Counted from the stretch's first letter, positions 1-6,108 are shown. The stretch is 6,259 bases of DNA from Enterobacteriaceae bacterium (GCA_022712475.1 JALAGK010000486.1:1-6259), one strand, 5' to 3'. Made by a program: numbers and translations. Notes: generated by a model from the sequence alone, not told the origin.

Positions 1-95
1 ATTCCGGGCATATCGAAAATGAACGCTGTGATGAACTGGCACGCAGTGCCGCCGCTAATCCTTCCCTTGACGACGAGGGATATCAGGCAGGTTGA
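1..95 (+). CDS. rnhA: Ribonuclease HI, C-terminal fragment (5' part outside window)
   Basis: RNase HI cleaves the RNA strand of RNA-DNA hybrids in the cytoplasm and removes R-loops and primer remnants. The window opens in its last 31 codons. The frame beginning with the codon at 3-5 reads [20 protein letters not shown] and runs to a TGA at 93-95, closely matching the end of E. coli RNase HI as I remember it. The Asp encoded at 30-32 (in ERCDELA) corresponds to catalytic Asp134 of the E. coli enzyme; the catalytic His lies just before the window edge. The last 41 bases are also coding on the opposite strand (yafS). The last residues (YQAG) differ from the E. coli ending, as is usual for this flexible tail. 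Identity is secure despite the short fragment. Confidence 0.93.
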   Translation, partial: SGHIENERCDELARSAAANPSLDDEGYQAG

Positions 96-810
96 CAGGC
101 ATCCGGCACTGGCGAGTTGCCCCAACAGCTGGCCTAAGCTGAGTTTTCTCGGTCATTCGCTTTTGCGGATTTAGCGTAAGCGGCACGGTACGCTTACGCG
201 CCACGATAAGCTGCATACAGCCCAGTGCCGGAAGGTGCGTACTCAGCAGTTTCCCGCCCTGCTTATGCCAGGGCAGAACCTGAAAGCGGCTGTGATGGAG
301 CACCTCAAAATTAAGTAACGACAGCCAGTCCAGCTGGCGCATCAACGTGAACATGCGGCTGTTGTAGGGCATGCGGCGGCGCTGAAAAGGGGTGAGTTTT
401 CCCAGACCAAGTACACTCACCGGATTAAAGCTGCTCATAATCAACCAACCGTCATCGATTAATACGCGGTCAACTTCACGCAGCAGGCGGTGCGGGTCCG
501 TACACCAGGGGAGCGTATGGGCCAGCAAACAGGCATCAATGGAGTCGGGTGCGAACGGCAGATACAATGGGTCTGCCACCACCTGGAGCCTTTCTCCTTG
601 TAACGCAACGTTGACCTGGTGTGAAATGGCGCAGGCGTCTGTATCGATTTCTCCGCTCAGGTTACCGACTTTCAGCAAATGAAACCCAAACATTTTGCCC
701 AGCCACGGACGCAACTGACGCTCCAGCGCATCGCGATAGTATTCGCCCCAGGGCAGTTCTGCCCAGTGCCGCGGCGCAGTATGTGTTTCAGGTATCCTTG
801 CCGGTTTCAT
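55..810 (-). CDS. yafS: YafS, putative class I SAM-dependent methyltransferase
   Basis: A predicted SAM-dependent methyltransferase of the Methyltransf_11 type; its substrate is unknown to me. The 251-residue product starts [10 protein letters not shown], like E. coli YafS. Around residues 46-54 (LKVGNLSGE) the SAM-binding loop is degenerate compared with the usual GxGxG, so catalytic activity is not assured. The acidic post-I motif ([10 protein letters not shown], residues 78-87) and the strand with AHTLPW (97-102) are kept. I chose the ATG at 808-810 over the GTG one codon upstream because AGAAGG sits five bases before it and E. coli YafS starts there. The gene diverges from gloB and converges on rnhA. 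Its end is odd: after the conserved GATRQCR it continues about 15 residues to a TAG at 55-57, overlapping rnhA antisense by 41 bases, whereas E. coli YafS stops within a few residues of that point. Confidence 0.93.
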   Translation of the reverse strand: MKPARIPETHTAPRHWAELPWGEYYRDALERQLRPWLGKMFGFHLLKVGNLSGEIDTDACAISHQVNVALQGERLQVVADPLYLPFAPDSIDACLLAHTLPWCTDPHRLLREVDRVLIDDGWLIMSSFNPVSVLGLGKLTPFQRRRMPYNSRMFTLMRQLDWLSLLNFEVLHHSRFQVLPWHKQGGKLLSTHLPALGCMQLIVARKRTVPLTLNPQKRMTEKTQLRPAVGATRQCRMPVNLPDIPRRQGKD

Positions 811-815
811 CACAA

Positions 816-821
816 CCTTCT
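816..821 (-). promoter_or_regulatory. Ribosome binding site of yafS
   Basis: On the minus strand this reads AGAAGG and ends five bases before the ATG at 808-810. It supports that ATG over the adjacent upstream GTG (811-813), which would sit only two bases from the site. For comparison, the gloB site GAGAGG lies at 832-837 on the plus strand, six bases before its ATG, so the two divergent ribosome binding sites are only ten bases apart. Confidence 0.7.
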
Positions 822-843
822 GTCAATCAATGAGAGGTGCTCT

Positions 844-1599
844 ATGAATCTTACCAGTATTCCCGCATTTACGGACAACTACATCTGGGTGTTGAGTGAT
901 GAGACGGGAAAATGCCTGATTGTCGATCCGGGTGATGCCGCACCTGTGCTAAAAAAAATAGCAGAAGAGCGCTGGCAACCTGTGGCCATTTTACTGACAC
1001 ACCATCATCACGATCACGTTGGCGGCGTAAACGAATTGGTGAAGGCATTCCCGGAACTGGCCGTATATGGCCCGCAAGAGACCCACAACAAAGGCGCAAC
1101 GCACATCGTTACAGGTGGTGATAAAGTGAATCTGCTCGGTCTCGAATTTAAGATTTTCGCCACGCCGGGTCACACTCTCGGACATATAAGCTGGTTTACC
1201 TCGCCATGGCTTTTTTGCGGTGACACGATGTTTTCAGGTGGTTGTGGACGACTTTTTGAAGGAACAGCCCAGCAGATGTACCTGTCTTTTCAGCTACTTA
1301 ACCTGCTCCAGTCAGAGACGTTAATTTGTTGTGCGCATGAGTACACATTAAGCAATTTAACCTTTGCTTTAAGTATCCTTCCTTCAAACCCGGACTTAAA
1401 TGAGTATTTCCTTAAAGTTAAAGAGTTACGGGCAAAAAACCGCTCAACATTGCCTTCAACCCTTGCTATTGAGCGCAAAATAAATATTTTTCTCCTCACA
1501 GATAATTCTGATTTAATTGAGAAAATTCCAAATGAAACAAAATTGCAACACTCTGAGGCCCGTTTTGCATGGCTGAGGACAAATAAGGATAACTTCTGA
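844..1599 (+). CDS. gloB: Hydroxyacylglutathione hydrolase (glyoxalase II)
   Basis: Glyoxalase II hydrolyses S-lactoylglutathione to D-lactate and glutathione, the second step of glutathione-dependent methylglyoxal detoxification in the cytoplasm. The product has 251 residues, the usual length. The metallo-beta-lactamase fold carries the dinuclear metal site: THHHHDH at 52-58 (ligands H53, H55, D57, H58), H110 in TPGHTLGH, bridging D127 in [10 protein letters not shown], and H165 in CCAHEY. The C-terminal HAGH domain that binds the glutathione part follows, with KVKELRAKN at 191-199. The frame is open upstream to 679, but the ATG at 844 has GAGAGG six bases before it and gives the family N-terminus ([15 protein letters not shown]). 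It diverges from yafS with a 33-base gap, so its promoter probably lies within yafS. From about 1321 on, base composition falls to roughly 35% GC by hand count (neighbours about 52%) with many TTA, AAT and ATT codons, although the frame and family residues remain intact. Confidence 0.97.
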   Translation: MNLTSIPAFTDNYIWVLSDETGKCLIVDPGDAAPVLKKIAEERWQPVAILLTHHHHDHVGGVNELVKAFPELAVYGPQETHNKGATHIVTGGDKVNLLGLEFKIFATPGHTLGHISWFTSPWLFCGDTMFSGGCGRLFEGTAQQMYLSFQLLNLLQSETLICCAHEYTLSNLTFALSILPSNPDLNEYFLKVKELRAKNRSTLPSTLAIERKINIFLLTDNSDLIEKIPNETKLQHSEARFAWLRTNKDNF

Positions 1600-1609
1600 G
1601 TTTTCCGAC

Positions 1610-1638
1610 TTGTGTCTTTACGGGTTCGACTGTATGAT
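1610..1638 (+). promoter_or_regulatory. Candidate sigma-70 promoter for mltD
   Basis: TTGTGT (1610-1615), a 17-base spacer and TATGAT (1633-1638, five of six consensus) lie in the 71-base gap between gloB and mltD. The -35 box matches only three of six. The predicted start near 1645 would leave a leader of about 26 bases. No terminator-like hairpin with a T-run is visible between gloB and mltD, so read-through from gloB is also possible. Confidence 0.5.
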
Positions 1639-1670
1639 TGCTCGTCTTTTAAGCAACTATTGACACACAC

Positions 1671-3089
1671 ATGAAGGCAAAAGCGATGATTCTCGCCTCT
1701 GTCTTGCTGGTGGGTTGCCAGGCATCGAAAGATGACAGCAGCGTTCAGCAGCATGCACAGAGCCTTTCTGCAGCAGGTCAAGGTGAAGCAGGTAAGTATA
1801 CAGGTCGAGCGACCTCGGCTCGTTGGCTGGACAATAGTCTGGCTCTCGAGCAGGATCAGGATCTGTGGAACTTCATTAGCGACGAGCTGAAGATGGGCAT
1901 TCCGGAAAACACCCGGATTCGCGAACAAAAACAAAAGTATCTAAAAAACAAGAGCTATCTCCACGATGTGACCGTAAGGGCTGAGCCCTATATGTACTGG
2001 ATTGCCGGTCAGGTGAAGAAACGGAACATGCCAATGGAATTGGTACTTCTACCCATAGTGGAGAGCGCTTTTGACCCCCATGCGACGTCTGCCCGTAGTG
2101 CCGCTGGCATCTGGCAGATTATACCAAGCACGGGACGTAACTATGGTTTACAGCAAACCAGCACTTACGATGCACGCCGCGACGTAGTCGCGTCAACCAC
2201 CGCAGCACTGAATATTATGCAGCGTCTTAACCGCATGTTTGACGGCGACTGGTTATTGACTGTTGCCGCTTATAACAGCGGTGAAGGCCGCGTGATGAAG
2301 GCTGTAAAAGCGAACAAAGCACAGGGTAAGCCCACTGACTTCTGGTCGTTGTCTCTGCCGACGGAAACGCAGCTTTATATCCCGAAAATGCTGGCGCTGA
2401 GCGATATCTTCAAAAATCACCAGCGCTATGGCGTACGTATGCCAACCGCAGATGAAAGCCGTGCGTTAGCGCGTGTGGAAGTCAATAACCCGGTCGCTAT
2501 GACGCAACTGGCTGACATGGCGGGTATGCCTGTCAACAAGCTAAAGACGTATAACGCGGGTTATAAAGGTGCTGTACTGGGTAAAAGTGGTCCACAGTAT
2601 GTGATGGTGCCGAAAAAGCACGTTGATCGACTGCGCACCTCACTGGCATCTGGCGACTTCGACGCCGTGGATTCTGGTATTTTAGCGGAAAGCGATGCCA
2701 TGCAGGTTCAGCCTGTTGTCAGCCGTACAGCTAGCGTGACCAACTATACGGTACGCTCTGGCGATACACTGTCCACCATCGCAGCACGCAACAAGGTAAG
2801 CACAAAAGATATTCAGCGCTGGAACAATTTGCGCGGTGCGAACATTAAACCGGGCCAGAAATTGAAAATGAGCGGTACCAGCAACAGCAATACTCAGCTG
2901 GCCAGTAACCGCAGTAGCGACAGCAGTATTACCTATCGCGTACGCAAAGGGGATTCGCTCTCCAGTATCGCGAAACGTCATGGTGTGAAGATTAAAGATC
3001 TGGAGCGCTGGAACAGCGATACCGGCAATCTGAAACCAGGCGATCAGCTGACGGTTATCGTGAAAAACGTCGGTAATTCCAATAGCTAA
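1671..3089 (+). CDS. mltD: Membrane-bound lytic murein transglycosylase D
   Basis: MltD cleaves the MurNAc-GlcNAc bond of peptidoglycan, leaving 1,6-anhydro-MurNAc ends, from the periplasmic face of the outer membrane. The 472-residue precursor begins MKAKAMILASVLLVGCQ, a lipoprotein signal whose lipobox LVGC makes Cys16 the lipidated residue. The family 1 transglycosylase (SLT) domain spans about 100-250: Glu131 in PIVESAFDPHATS is the catalytic acid, followed by AGIWQIIPSTGRNYGL (145-160) and VAAYNSGEGRV (198-208). Two LysM peptidoglycan-binding repeats lie at about 358-400 (YTVRSGDTLSTIA) and 421-464 (TYRVRKGDSLSSIA), joined by a Ser/Asn-rich linker. It is some 20 residues longer than E. 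coli MltD (452, from memory), mostly after the Cys and in the linkers. No Shine-Dalgarno sequence precedes the ATG at 1671. The in-frame ATG at 1686 is better placed after AAGG but would remove the lysines of the signal peptide, so I keep 1671. E. coli MltD levels are reported to be held down by NlpI-Prc proteolysis. Confidence 0.97.
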   Translation: MKAKAMILASVLLVGCQASKDDSSVQQHAQSLSAAGQGEAGKYTGRATSARWLDNSLALEQDQDLWNFISDELKMGIPENTRIREQKQKYLKNKSYLHDVTVRAEPYMYWIAGQVKKRNMPMELVLLPIVESAFDPHATSARSAAGIWQIIPSTGRNYGLQQTSTYDARRDVVASTTAALNIMQRLNRMFDGDWLLTVAAYNSGEGRVMKAVKANKAQGKPTDFWSLSLPTETQLYIPKMLALSDIFKNHQRYGVRMPTADESRALARVEVNNPVAMTQLADMAGMPVNKLKTYNAGYKGAVLGKSGPQYVMVPKKHVDRLRTSLASGDFDAVDSGILAESDAMQVQPVVSRTASVTNYTVRSGDTLSTIAARNKVSTKDIQRWNNLRGANIKPGQKLKMSGTSNSNTQLASNRSSDSSITYRVRKGDSLSSIAKRHGVKIKDLERWNSDTGNLKPGDQLTVIVKNVGNSNS

Positions 3090-3110
3090 TGAGTGGAATG
3101 CTGAAAACAT

Positions 3111-3136
3111 AAAAGGCACCTTAGGGTGCCTTTTTT
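3111..3136. terminator. Bidirectional intrinsic terminator shared by mltD and yafD
   Basis: A perfect six-base GC-rich stem (GGCACC 3115-3120 with GGTGCC 3125-3130) and a four-base loop TTAG are flanked by A-run 3111-3114 and T-run 3131-3136. The T-run serves mltD on the plus strand; the A-run becomes TTTT for yafD on the minus strand. The yafD stop codon (TAA, 3121-3123 on the minus strand) lies in the loop, so one arm is formed by the last codons of yafD. Confidence 0.9.
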
Positions 3137-3954
3137 AATGCCTGCTTTATCCAGCGACTGGAGCTTTTGCCGGGTGTGAATTCAACCAGCAGCGGATTAT
3201 GATCTGATGCACGCGTGACCAACACCGATGCTTCATGCACATTCATCCCACGGTAAAAAACAAAATCCAACGGTCGGCCAAACGCTCGACGCCGTTGATC
3301 GTCAGTAAAACGAACTTCACGTAGCGACATTTCGCGGGCAAAACGGTAAAGCGCCGCCATACGCGGGCGACTCCAGGCATTAAAATCCCCGCCCATAATG
3401 ACAGGCCCGGCATGATGGGAAATCTGGTCGCCAATAGGACCCAACTGCTTACTGTAAACATCTACTCCCAGGCTGAAATTCACCGCGTGAATATTAATAA
3501 CCATCAGTAGCTGCCCGTCTGGCAATGGGTAAACCGTTACCAGCGCAGATTTCGACAGCCGCAAAATCGGCTCACGCTCGCGCAGCGGACAACAATACAC
3601 AGGATGTGCTGCTGAAAGCGTCATAACACCCGAAGGATGTTGAGGCAGTACAAAAGCAGGAACCTGGTCAGCAGCCAGATAGTTGGAGGTCGCAAAATTG
3701 ACTAACTCAGGCGTGGTCTGCGCTTCCTGCAGCAACACCAGATGCGCGTCTTTGCCAAAGTTTTTCAGAACGGAAAGCCAGTCGGCGCGCTGCTGCTTGA
3801 AAATGTTCCAGACCAGCACGCGTAACGTACTTTCACCGTACAGCGGCTCACCGGGAGGGAGTGCCTTGCCTATACTCGCAAAAGTCCCTGGGGGCAAAAT
3901 CCGCTCCGCTGGCTGTCCTGCAACATAGCGCATGGCATAGGTTTTTTTTCGCAC
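3121..3954 (-). CDS. yafD: YafD, endonuclease/exonuclease/phosphatase (EEP) family protein
   Basis: The fold is that of metal-dependent phosphodiesterases such as DNase I and exonuclease III; the substrate of YafD is not established to my knowledge. The 277-residue product shows the EEP motifs in order: VWN (48-50), LLQEAQ with metal-binding Glu77, NIHAVN with His156, GGDFNAW with Asp190 and Asn192, LDFVFYRG with Asp230, and SDHNPL with Asp251 and His252. All expected catalytic residues are present. The start is a GTG (3952-3954), giving [20 protein letters not shown] as in E. coli YafD. An AGAGG lies about 13 bases upstream, farther than usual; the later in-frame ATG (residue 8) has no better site. 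The last 11 or so residues (…[12 protein letters not shown]) extend beyond the E. coli end and run into the shared terminator. yafE, which follows yafD in E. coli, is absent. yafD is divergent from yafC and has its own promoter. Confidence 0.95.
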   Translation of the reverse strand: MRKKTYAMRYVAGQPAERILPPGTFASIGKALPPGEPLYGESTLRVLVWNIFKQQRADWLSVLKNFGKDAHLVLLQEAQTTPELVNFATSNYLAADQVPAFVLPQHPSGVMTLSAAHPVYCCPLREREPILRLSKSALVTVYPLPDGQLLMVINIHAVNFSLGVDVYSKQLGPIGDQISHHAGPVIMGGDFNAWSRPRMAALYRFAREMSLREVRFTDDQRRRAFGRPLDFVFYRGMNVHEASVLVTRASDHNPLLVEFTPGKSSSRWIKQALKKAP

Positions 3955-4008
3955 GTTTCGCTAATGACCTCTGTAGCGTTGTCACTCATACAACGGAGTG
4001 CTCCCTCT

Positions 4009-4037
4009 GTTATAGGGGTTTTGCTCGCGACTTTCAA
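4009..4037 (-). promoter_or_regulatory. Sigma-70 promoter for yafD
   Basis: On the minus strand, TTGAAA (4032-4037), a 17-base spacer and TATAAC (4009-4014) form a near-consensus promoter. Transcription would start near 4002 and leave a leader of about 47 bases before the yafD GTG. The leader holds a small inverted repeat, GTTGT and ACAAC, seven bases apart (3978-3994). Confidence 0.75.
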
Positions 4038-4076
4038 TGGCTGCCAGCGGCATGCTCTGTACAATCTTAAAGCCAG

Positions 4077-4105
4077 ATGACAGCCGTCAAAGCCCATGTT
4101 CTAAT
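4077..4105 (+). promoter_or_regulatory. Sigma-70 promoter for yafC
   Basis: ATGACA (4077-4082), a 17-base spacer and TCTAAT (4100-4105) match the consensus hexamers with one mismatch each. The predicted start near 4112 gives a leader of about 39 bases before the yafC ATG. It does not overlap the yafD promoter; the facing -35 boxes are about 40 bases apart. Confidence 0.65.
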
Positions 4106-4127
4106 GCATTACCGCACAAATTCCACA

Positions 4128-4148
4128 GCAATATTGCGCAGTGAGCAA
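4128..4148. promoter_or_regulatory. Candidate LysR-type operator at the yafC start
   Basis: TTGC (4134-4137), seven bases, then GCAA (4145-4148) make an inverted repeat containing the T-N11-A pattern typical of LysR-type regulators. A further GCAA at 4128-4131 forms the palindrome GCAATATTGC with the first arm. It lies downstream of the predicted yafC start point and just before its ATG, a position compatible with autorepression. The arms are short, so chance is a real possibility. Confidence 0.3.
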
Positions 4149-4150
4149 AA

Positions 4151-5053
4151 ATGAAAACAACATCAGAAGAAATGGCGATTTTTGTTGCCGTCGTGGAAAG
4201 CGGCAGTTTTAGCCGTGCGGCAGAACAGCTCGGCCAGGCTAATTCAGCCATTAGCCGCACGGTAAAGAAGCTCGAAAATAAGCTTGAAGTCAGCCTGCTC
4301 AATCGCACAACACGCCAGTTAAGTCTGACAGAAGAAGGGAGCCGCTTTTTTCGCCGAGCACAACAGATTCTACAGGACATGGCAGCAGCAGAAAACGAGC
4401 TTCTGGAAATCCGCAGGATGCCTAAAGGCCTGCTGCGTATTGATGCTGCCACGCCGGTTGTCATACATCTGCTTACGCCACTTATTAGGCCGTTTCGCGA
4501 ACGCTTCCCTGAAGTCCAGATCTCGCTGGTATCTTCCGAAACTTTCATAAATCTTATTGAGCGAAAAGTGGATGTCGCTATCCGTGTGGGGACGCTCAGT
4601 GATTCGAGCTTGCACGCAAGACCGCTGTTTAAAAGCTATCGTCGCATCATCGCTTCGCCGGAATATTTGAAAAATGCCGGCCCCCCAGCAAGTGCTGCTG
4701 AGCTTCGCCATCATGTCTGTCTTGGGTTCAGCGAGCCGGTTGTGCTCAACCGCTGGCCGCTGGCGCAGGATGACGGACAACTGATAGAAATTGAGCCGGA
4801 TATATCCTCCAACAGCGGCGAGACGATAAAACAGCTCTGCCTGCAGGGTAATGGCATAGCTTGCCTGTCGGATTTTATGATTGATAAGGAAATCGCCACT
4901 GGAGAGTTAGTCGAGCTCCTTAAAGACAACGTGCTACCTGTTGAAATGCCATTCAGCGCCGTTTACTACAGCGACCGCGCCGTGAGTACGCGCATCAGAG
5001 CCTTTATCGATTTTCTGAGTGAACACGTATCACAGCCCCTGAAAGGGCTGTGA
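4151..5053 (+). CDS. yafC: YafC, LysR-family transcriptional regulator
   Basis: A cytoplasmic DNA-binding regulator of 300 residues, the normal LysR length; its inducer and targets are unknown to me. The N-terminal winged helix-turn-helix covers about residues 1-62, with the helix-turn-helix at 18-41 ([20 protein letters not shown]). It is followed by the linker helix (about 63-90) and, from [12 protein letters not shown] (93-104), the periplasmic-binding-protein-like effector domain, ending with [17 protein letters not shown] (277-293). It matches E. coli YafC almost throughout, but the last residues (SQPLKGL) differ and are encoded by a hairpin. The ATG at 4151 has only a weak ribosome site (GTGAG, 4141-4145). 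It is divergent from yafD, the usual arrangement for a LysR regulator and a target, and convergent with dkgB, so yafD and yafC itself are the first candidates for control. Confidence 0.95.
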   Translation: MKTTSEEMAIFVAVVESGSFSRAAEQLGQANSAISRTVKKLENKLEVSLLNRTTRQLSLTEEGSRFFRRAQQILQDMAAAENELLEIRRMPKGLLRIDAATPVVIHLLTPLIRPFRERFPEVQISLVSSETFINLIERKVDVAIRVGTLSDSSLHARPLFKSYRRIIASPEYLKNAGPPASAAELRHHVCLGFSEPVVLNRWPLAQDDGQLIEIEPDISSNSGETIKQLCLQGNGIACLSDFMIDKEIATGELVELLKDNVLPVEMPFSAVYYSDRAVSTRIRAFIDFLSEHVSQPLKGL

Positions 5054-5057
5054 TACG
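5026..5057. terminator. Long hairpin at the yafC-dkgB convergent junction, no T-run
   Basis: A perfect 13-base inverted repeat (CGTATCACAGCCC 5026-5038, GGGCTGTGATACG 5045-5057) has a six-base loop, CTGAAA. It covers the last eight codons and the stop of yafC (TGA 5051-5053) and ends seven bases before the dkgB stop. Neither side has a T-run, so it is not a classic intrinsic terminator. It may act as a weak terminator or pause in both directions, or protect 3' ends from exonucleases. Confidence 0.6.
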
Positions 5058-5064
5058 CCGGAGA

Positions 5065-5871
5065 TTACTTATCCCACTCTGGTGCCAGGCCATCCGGGCT
5101 CACCAGACGATCGTTGCGATCCAGTGCGTAAATGGCGGTCCTATCGGCCTCATCGAGCTTCAAACTGCATGCCTTCAGGTTACTTTGCAGGTTTTCACGC
5201 TTCGTTGAAGACGGGATAACGGAATAACCCATCGCCATCGCCCACGCGAGAATAACCTGAGCCGGTGTGGCGTTATGCTTATGTGCGATCTGCACAATGG
5301 TTTCATCAGCCAGAGCCTTACCATAGGCCAGCGTCATATATGACGTAATATGAATGTCGTGAGCATGTGCCCATTCGACTACGCGGCGGTTTTGCAAATG
5401 CGGCGACAGTTCAATCTGGTTAGTGGCAATCTCGCTGACACCTACGGCATCAATCGCCTGCTGCATCAGGTCAATCGTAAAGTTGGACACACCAATTTCG
5501 CGCGTCAGGCCCAGTTTTTTTGCCTCAAGCAATGCTTGCATAGTTTCAGCCACGCTAACAGCCTGTCCCGGTGACGGCCAGTGAACCAGTGTTAAATCGA
5601 CATAGTCCATCTGTAGCTTCTTGAGGCTTACTTTAAGGCTGGGGATTAGCTTCTCAGCACTCAGGTTGTCAGTCCAGATTTTAGTCGTGATATAAAGCTC
5701 ACTACGAGCGATACCACTTTCTTTAATGGCCTGTCCCACAGCGGCTTCATTTTCATAAATCTGCGCGGTATCAATAACACGATAGCCAAGCTCGATAGCG
5801 GTTTTCACTGATGTAATGACCGCCTCATCCTTCAGGCGGTATGTACCTAAACCAAATGCAGGAACTCCCAT
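5065..5871 (-). CDS. dkgB: 2,5-diketo-D-gluconate reductase B / methylglyoxal reductase (aldo-keto reductase)
   Basis: A cytoplasmic NADPH-dependent aldo-keto reductase. The E. coli enzyme reduces 2,5-diketo-D-gluconate to 2-keto-L-gulonate and also methylglyoxal and other aldehydes. The 268-residue product has the family tetrad: Asp34 and Tyr39 in [11 protein letters not shown], Lys64 in ITTKIW and His97 in LVHWPSP. The barrel signatures [11 protein letters not shown] (121-131) and ATNQIELSP (149-157) follow, with the NADPH phosphate-binding stretch [10 protein letters not shown] at 219-228. The ATG (5869-5871) has GAGGT six bases upstream and gives [13 protein letters not shown], aligned with E. 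coli DkgB. It lies downstream of the rRNA operon on the same strand but behind a strong terminator, so it probably has its own promoter. It converges on yafC with 11 bases between stops. With gloB in the same window, it is the second gene linked to methylglyoxal removal; the two are not in one operon. Confidence 0.95.
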   Translation of the reverse strand: MGVPAFGLGTYRLKDEAVITSVKTAIELGYRVIDTAQIYENEAAVGQAIKESGIARSELYITTKIWTDNLSAEKLIPSLKVSLKKLQMDYVDLTLVHWPSPGQAVSVAETMQALLEAKKLGLTREIGVSNFTIDLMQQAIDAVGVSEIATNQIELSPHLQNRRVVEWAHAHDIHITSYMTLAYGKALADETIVQIAHKHNATPAQVILAWAMAMGYSVIPSSTKRENLQSNLKACSLKLDEADRTAIYALDRNDRLVSPDGLAPEWDK

Positions 5872-5904
5872 GACTTACCTCGTTTATGTTTTGTCTTAGT
5901 AAGC

Positions 5905-5926
5905 ATTATTGCGAAACGGGAGAGGA
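5905..5926 (-). promoter_or_regulatory. Weak candidate promoter region for dkgB
   Basis: On the minus strand AATAAT (5905-5910) matches five of six -10 bases, 33 bases before the dkgB ATG. The nearest upstream hexamer, TTTCAT, is a poor -35 box and is only 15 bases away. Just downstream, near the expected start point, CTTACTAAG (5895-5903) is a short imperfect palindrome that could be an operator. A separate promoter is expected because of the terminator at 5993-6019, but I cannot place it firmly. The rest of 5872-5992 holds only a small hairpin (TTTTGCT and AGCAAAA, 5954-5972). Confidence 0.3.
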
Positions 5927-5992
5927 TGAAACACAGTGATAATGGCAAAGGATTTTTGCTGTGAAAGCAAAAGTGCTGGATTGCAGCCAAAG

Positions 5993-6019
5993 AAAAAGCC
6001 CTGAGCAAATGCTCAGGGC
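5993..6019 (-). terminator. Intrinsic terminator of the rRNA operon
   Basis: Read on the minus strand, a perfect nine-base stem GCCCTGAGC / GCTCAGGGC with a four-base loop is followed by TTTTT (5993-5997). It starts 12 bases beyond the 3' end of tRNA-Asp, so it ends the rRNA-tRNA transcript and separates it from dkgB. This is a strong classical terminator. Confidence 0.93.
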
Positions 6020-6031
6020 CTATCAAATAAG

Positions 6032-6108
6032 TGGCGGAACGGACGGGACTCGAACCCGCGACCCCCTGCGTGACAGGCAGGTATTCTAACCAACTGAACT
6101 ACCGCTCC
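6032..6108 (-). tRNA. aspU: tRNA-Asp (anticodon GUC), CCA encoded
   Basis: On the minus strand this 77-base gene folds as a complete cloverleaf. The acceptor stem GGAGCGG pairs with CCGTTCC (one G-T pair), with discriminator G and an encoded CCA (6032-6034). The T loop is GGTTCGAGTCC type. The anticodon stem CCTGC/GCAGG encloses CTGTCAC with anticodon GTC at 6072-6074, specific for aspartate codons GAC and GAU. It lies 53 bases after the 5S gene as the distal tRNA of an rRNA operon, as in E. coli rrnH (aspU) and rrnC (aspT). The symbol aspU is chosen from the dkgB/yafC neighbourhood. Confidence 0.97.

Noticed and set aside
679..843. In-frame upstream extension of gloB by 55 residues
   Set aside because: It lies antisense within yafS, resembles no glyoxalase II N-terminus, and the ATG at 844 has a good ribosome site and gives the normal 251-residue length.
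1290..1934. Long minus-strand open frame (214 residues) across the gloB end and mltD start
   Set aside because: It is antisense to two well-recognised genes, is rich in Cys, Ser and Arg without any recognisable domain, and its length reflects the AT-rich gloB tail rather than coding signal.
2682..3119. Minus-strand open frame of 145 residues over the LysM repeats of mltD
   Set aside because: Its apparent internal repetition mirrors the two LysM repeats on the other strand and it has no family resemblance.
4087..4548. Minus-strand open frame of 153 residues over the yafC start
   Set aside because: It is antisense to the conserved LysR DNA-binding domain; the Ser/Arg-rich product looks like a reverse-strand shadow.
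5954..5972. Second hairpin (TTTTGCT/AGCAAAA) downstream of the rRNA operon terminator
   Set aside because: The stem is AT-rich, only seven bases, and has no following T-run on the minus strand; it is not supportable as a second terminator.
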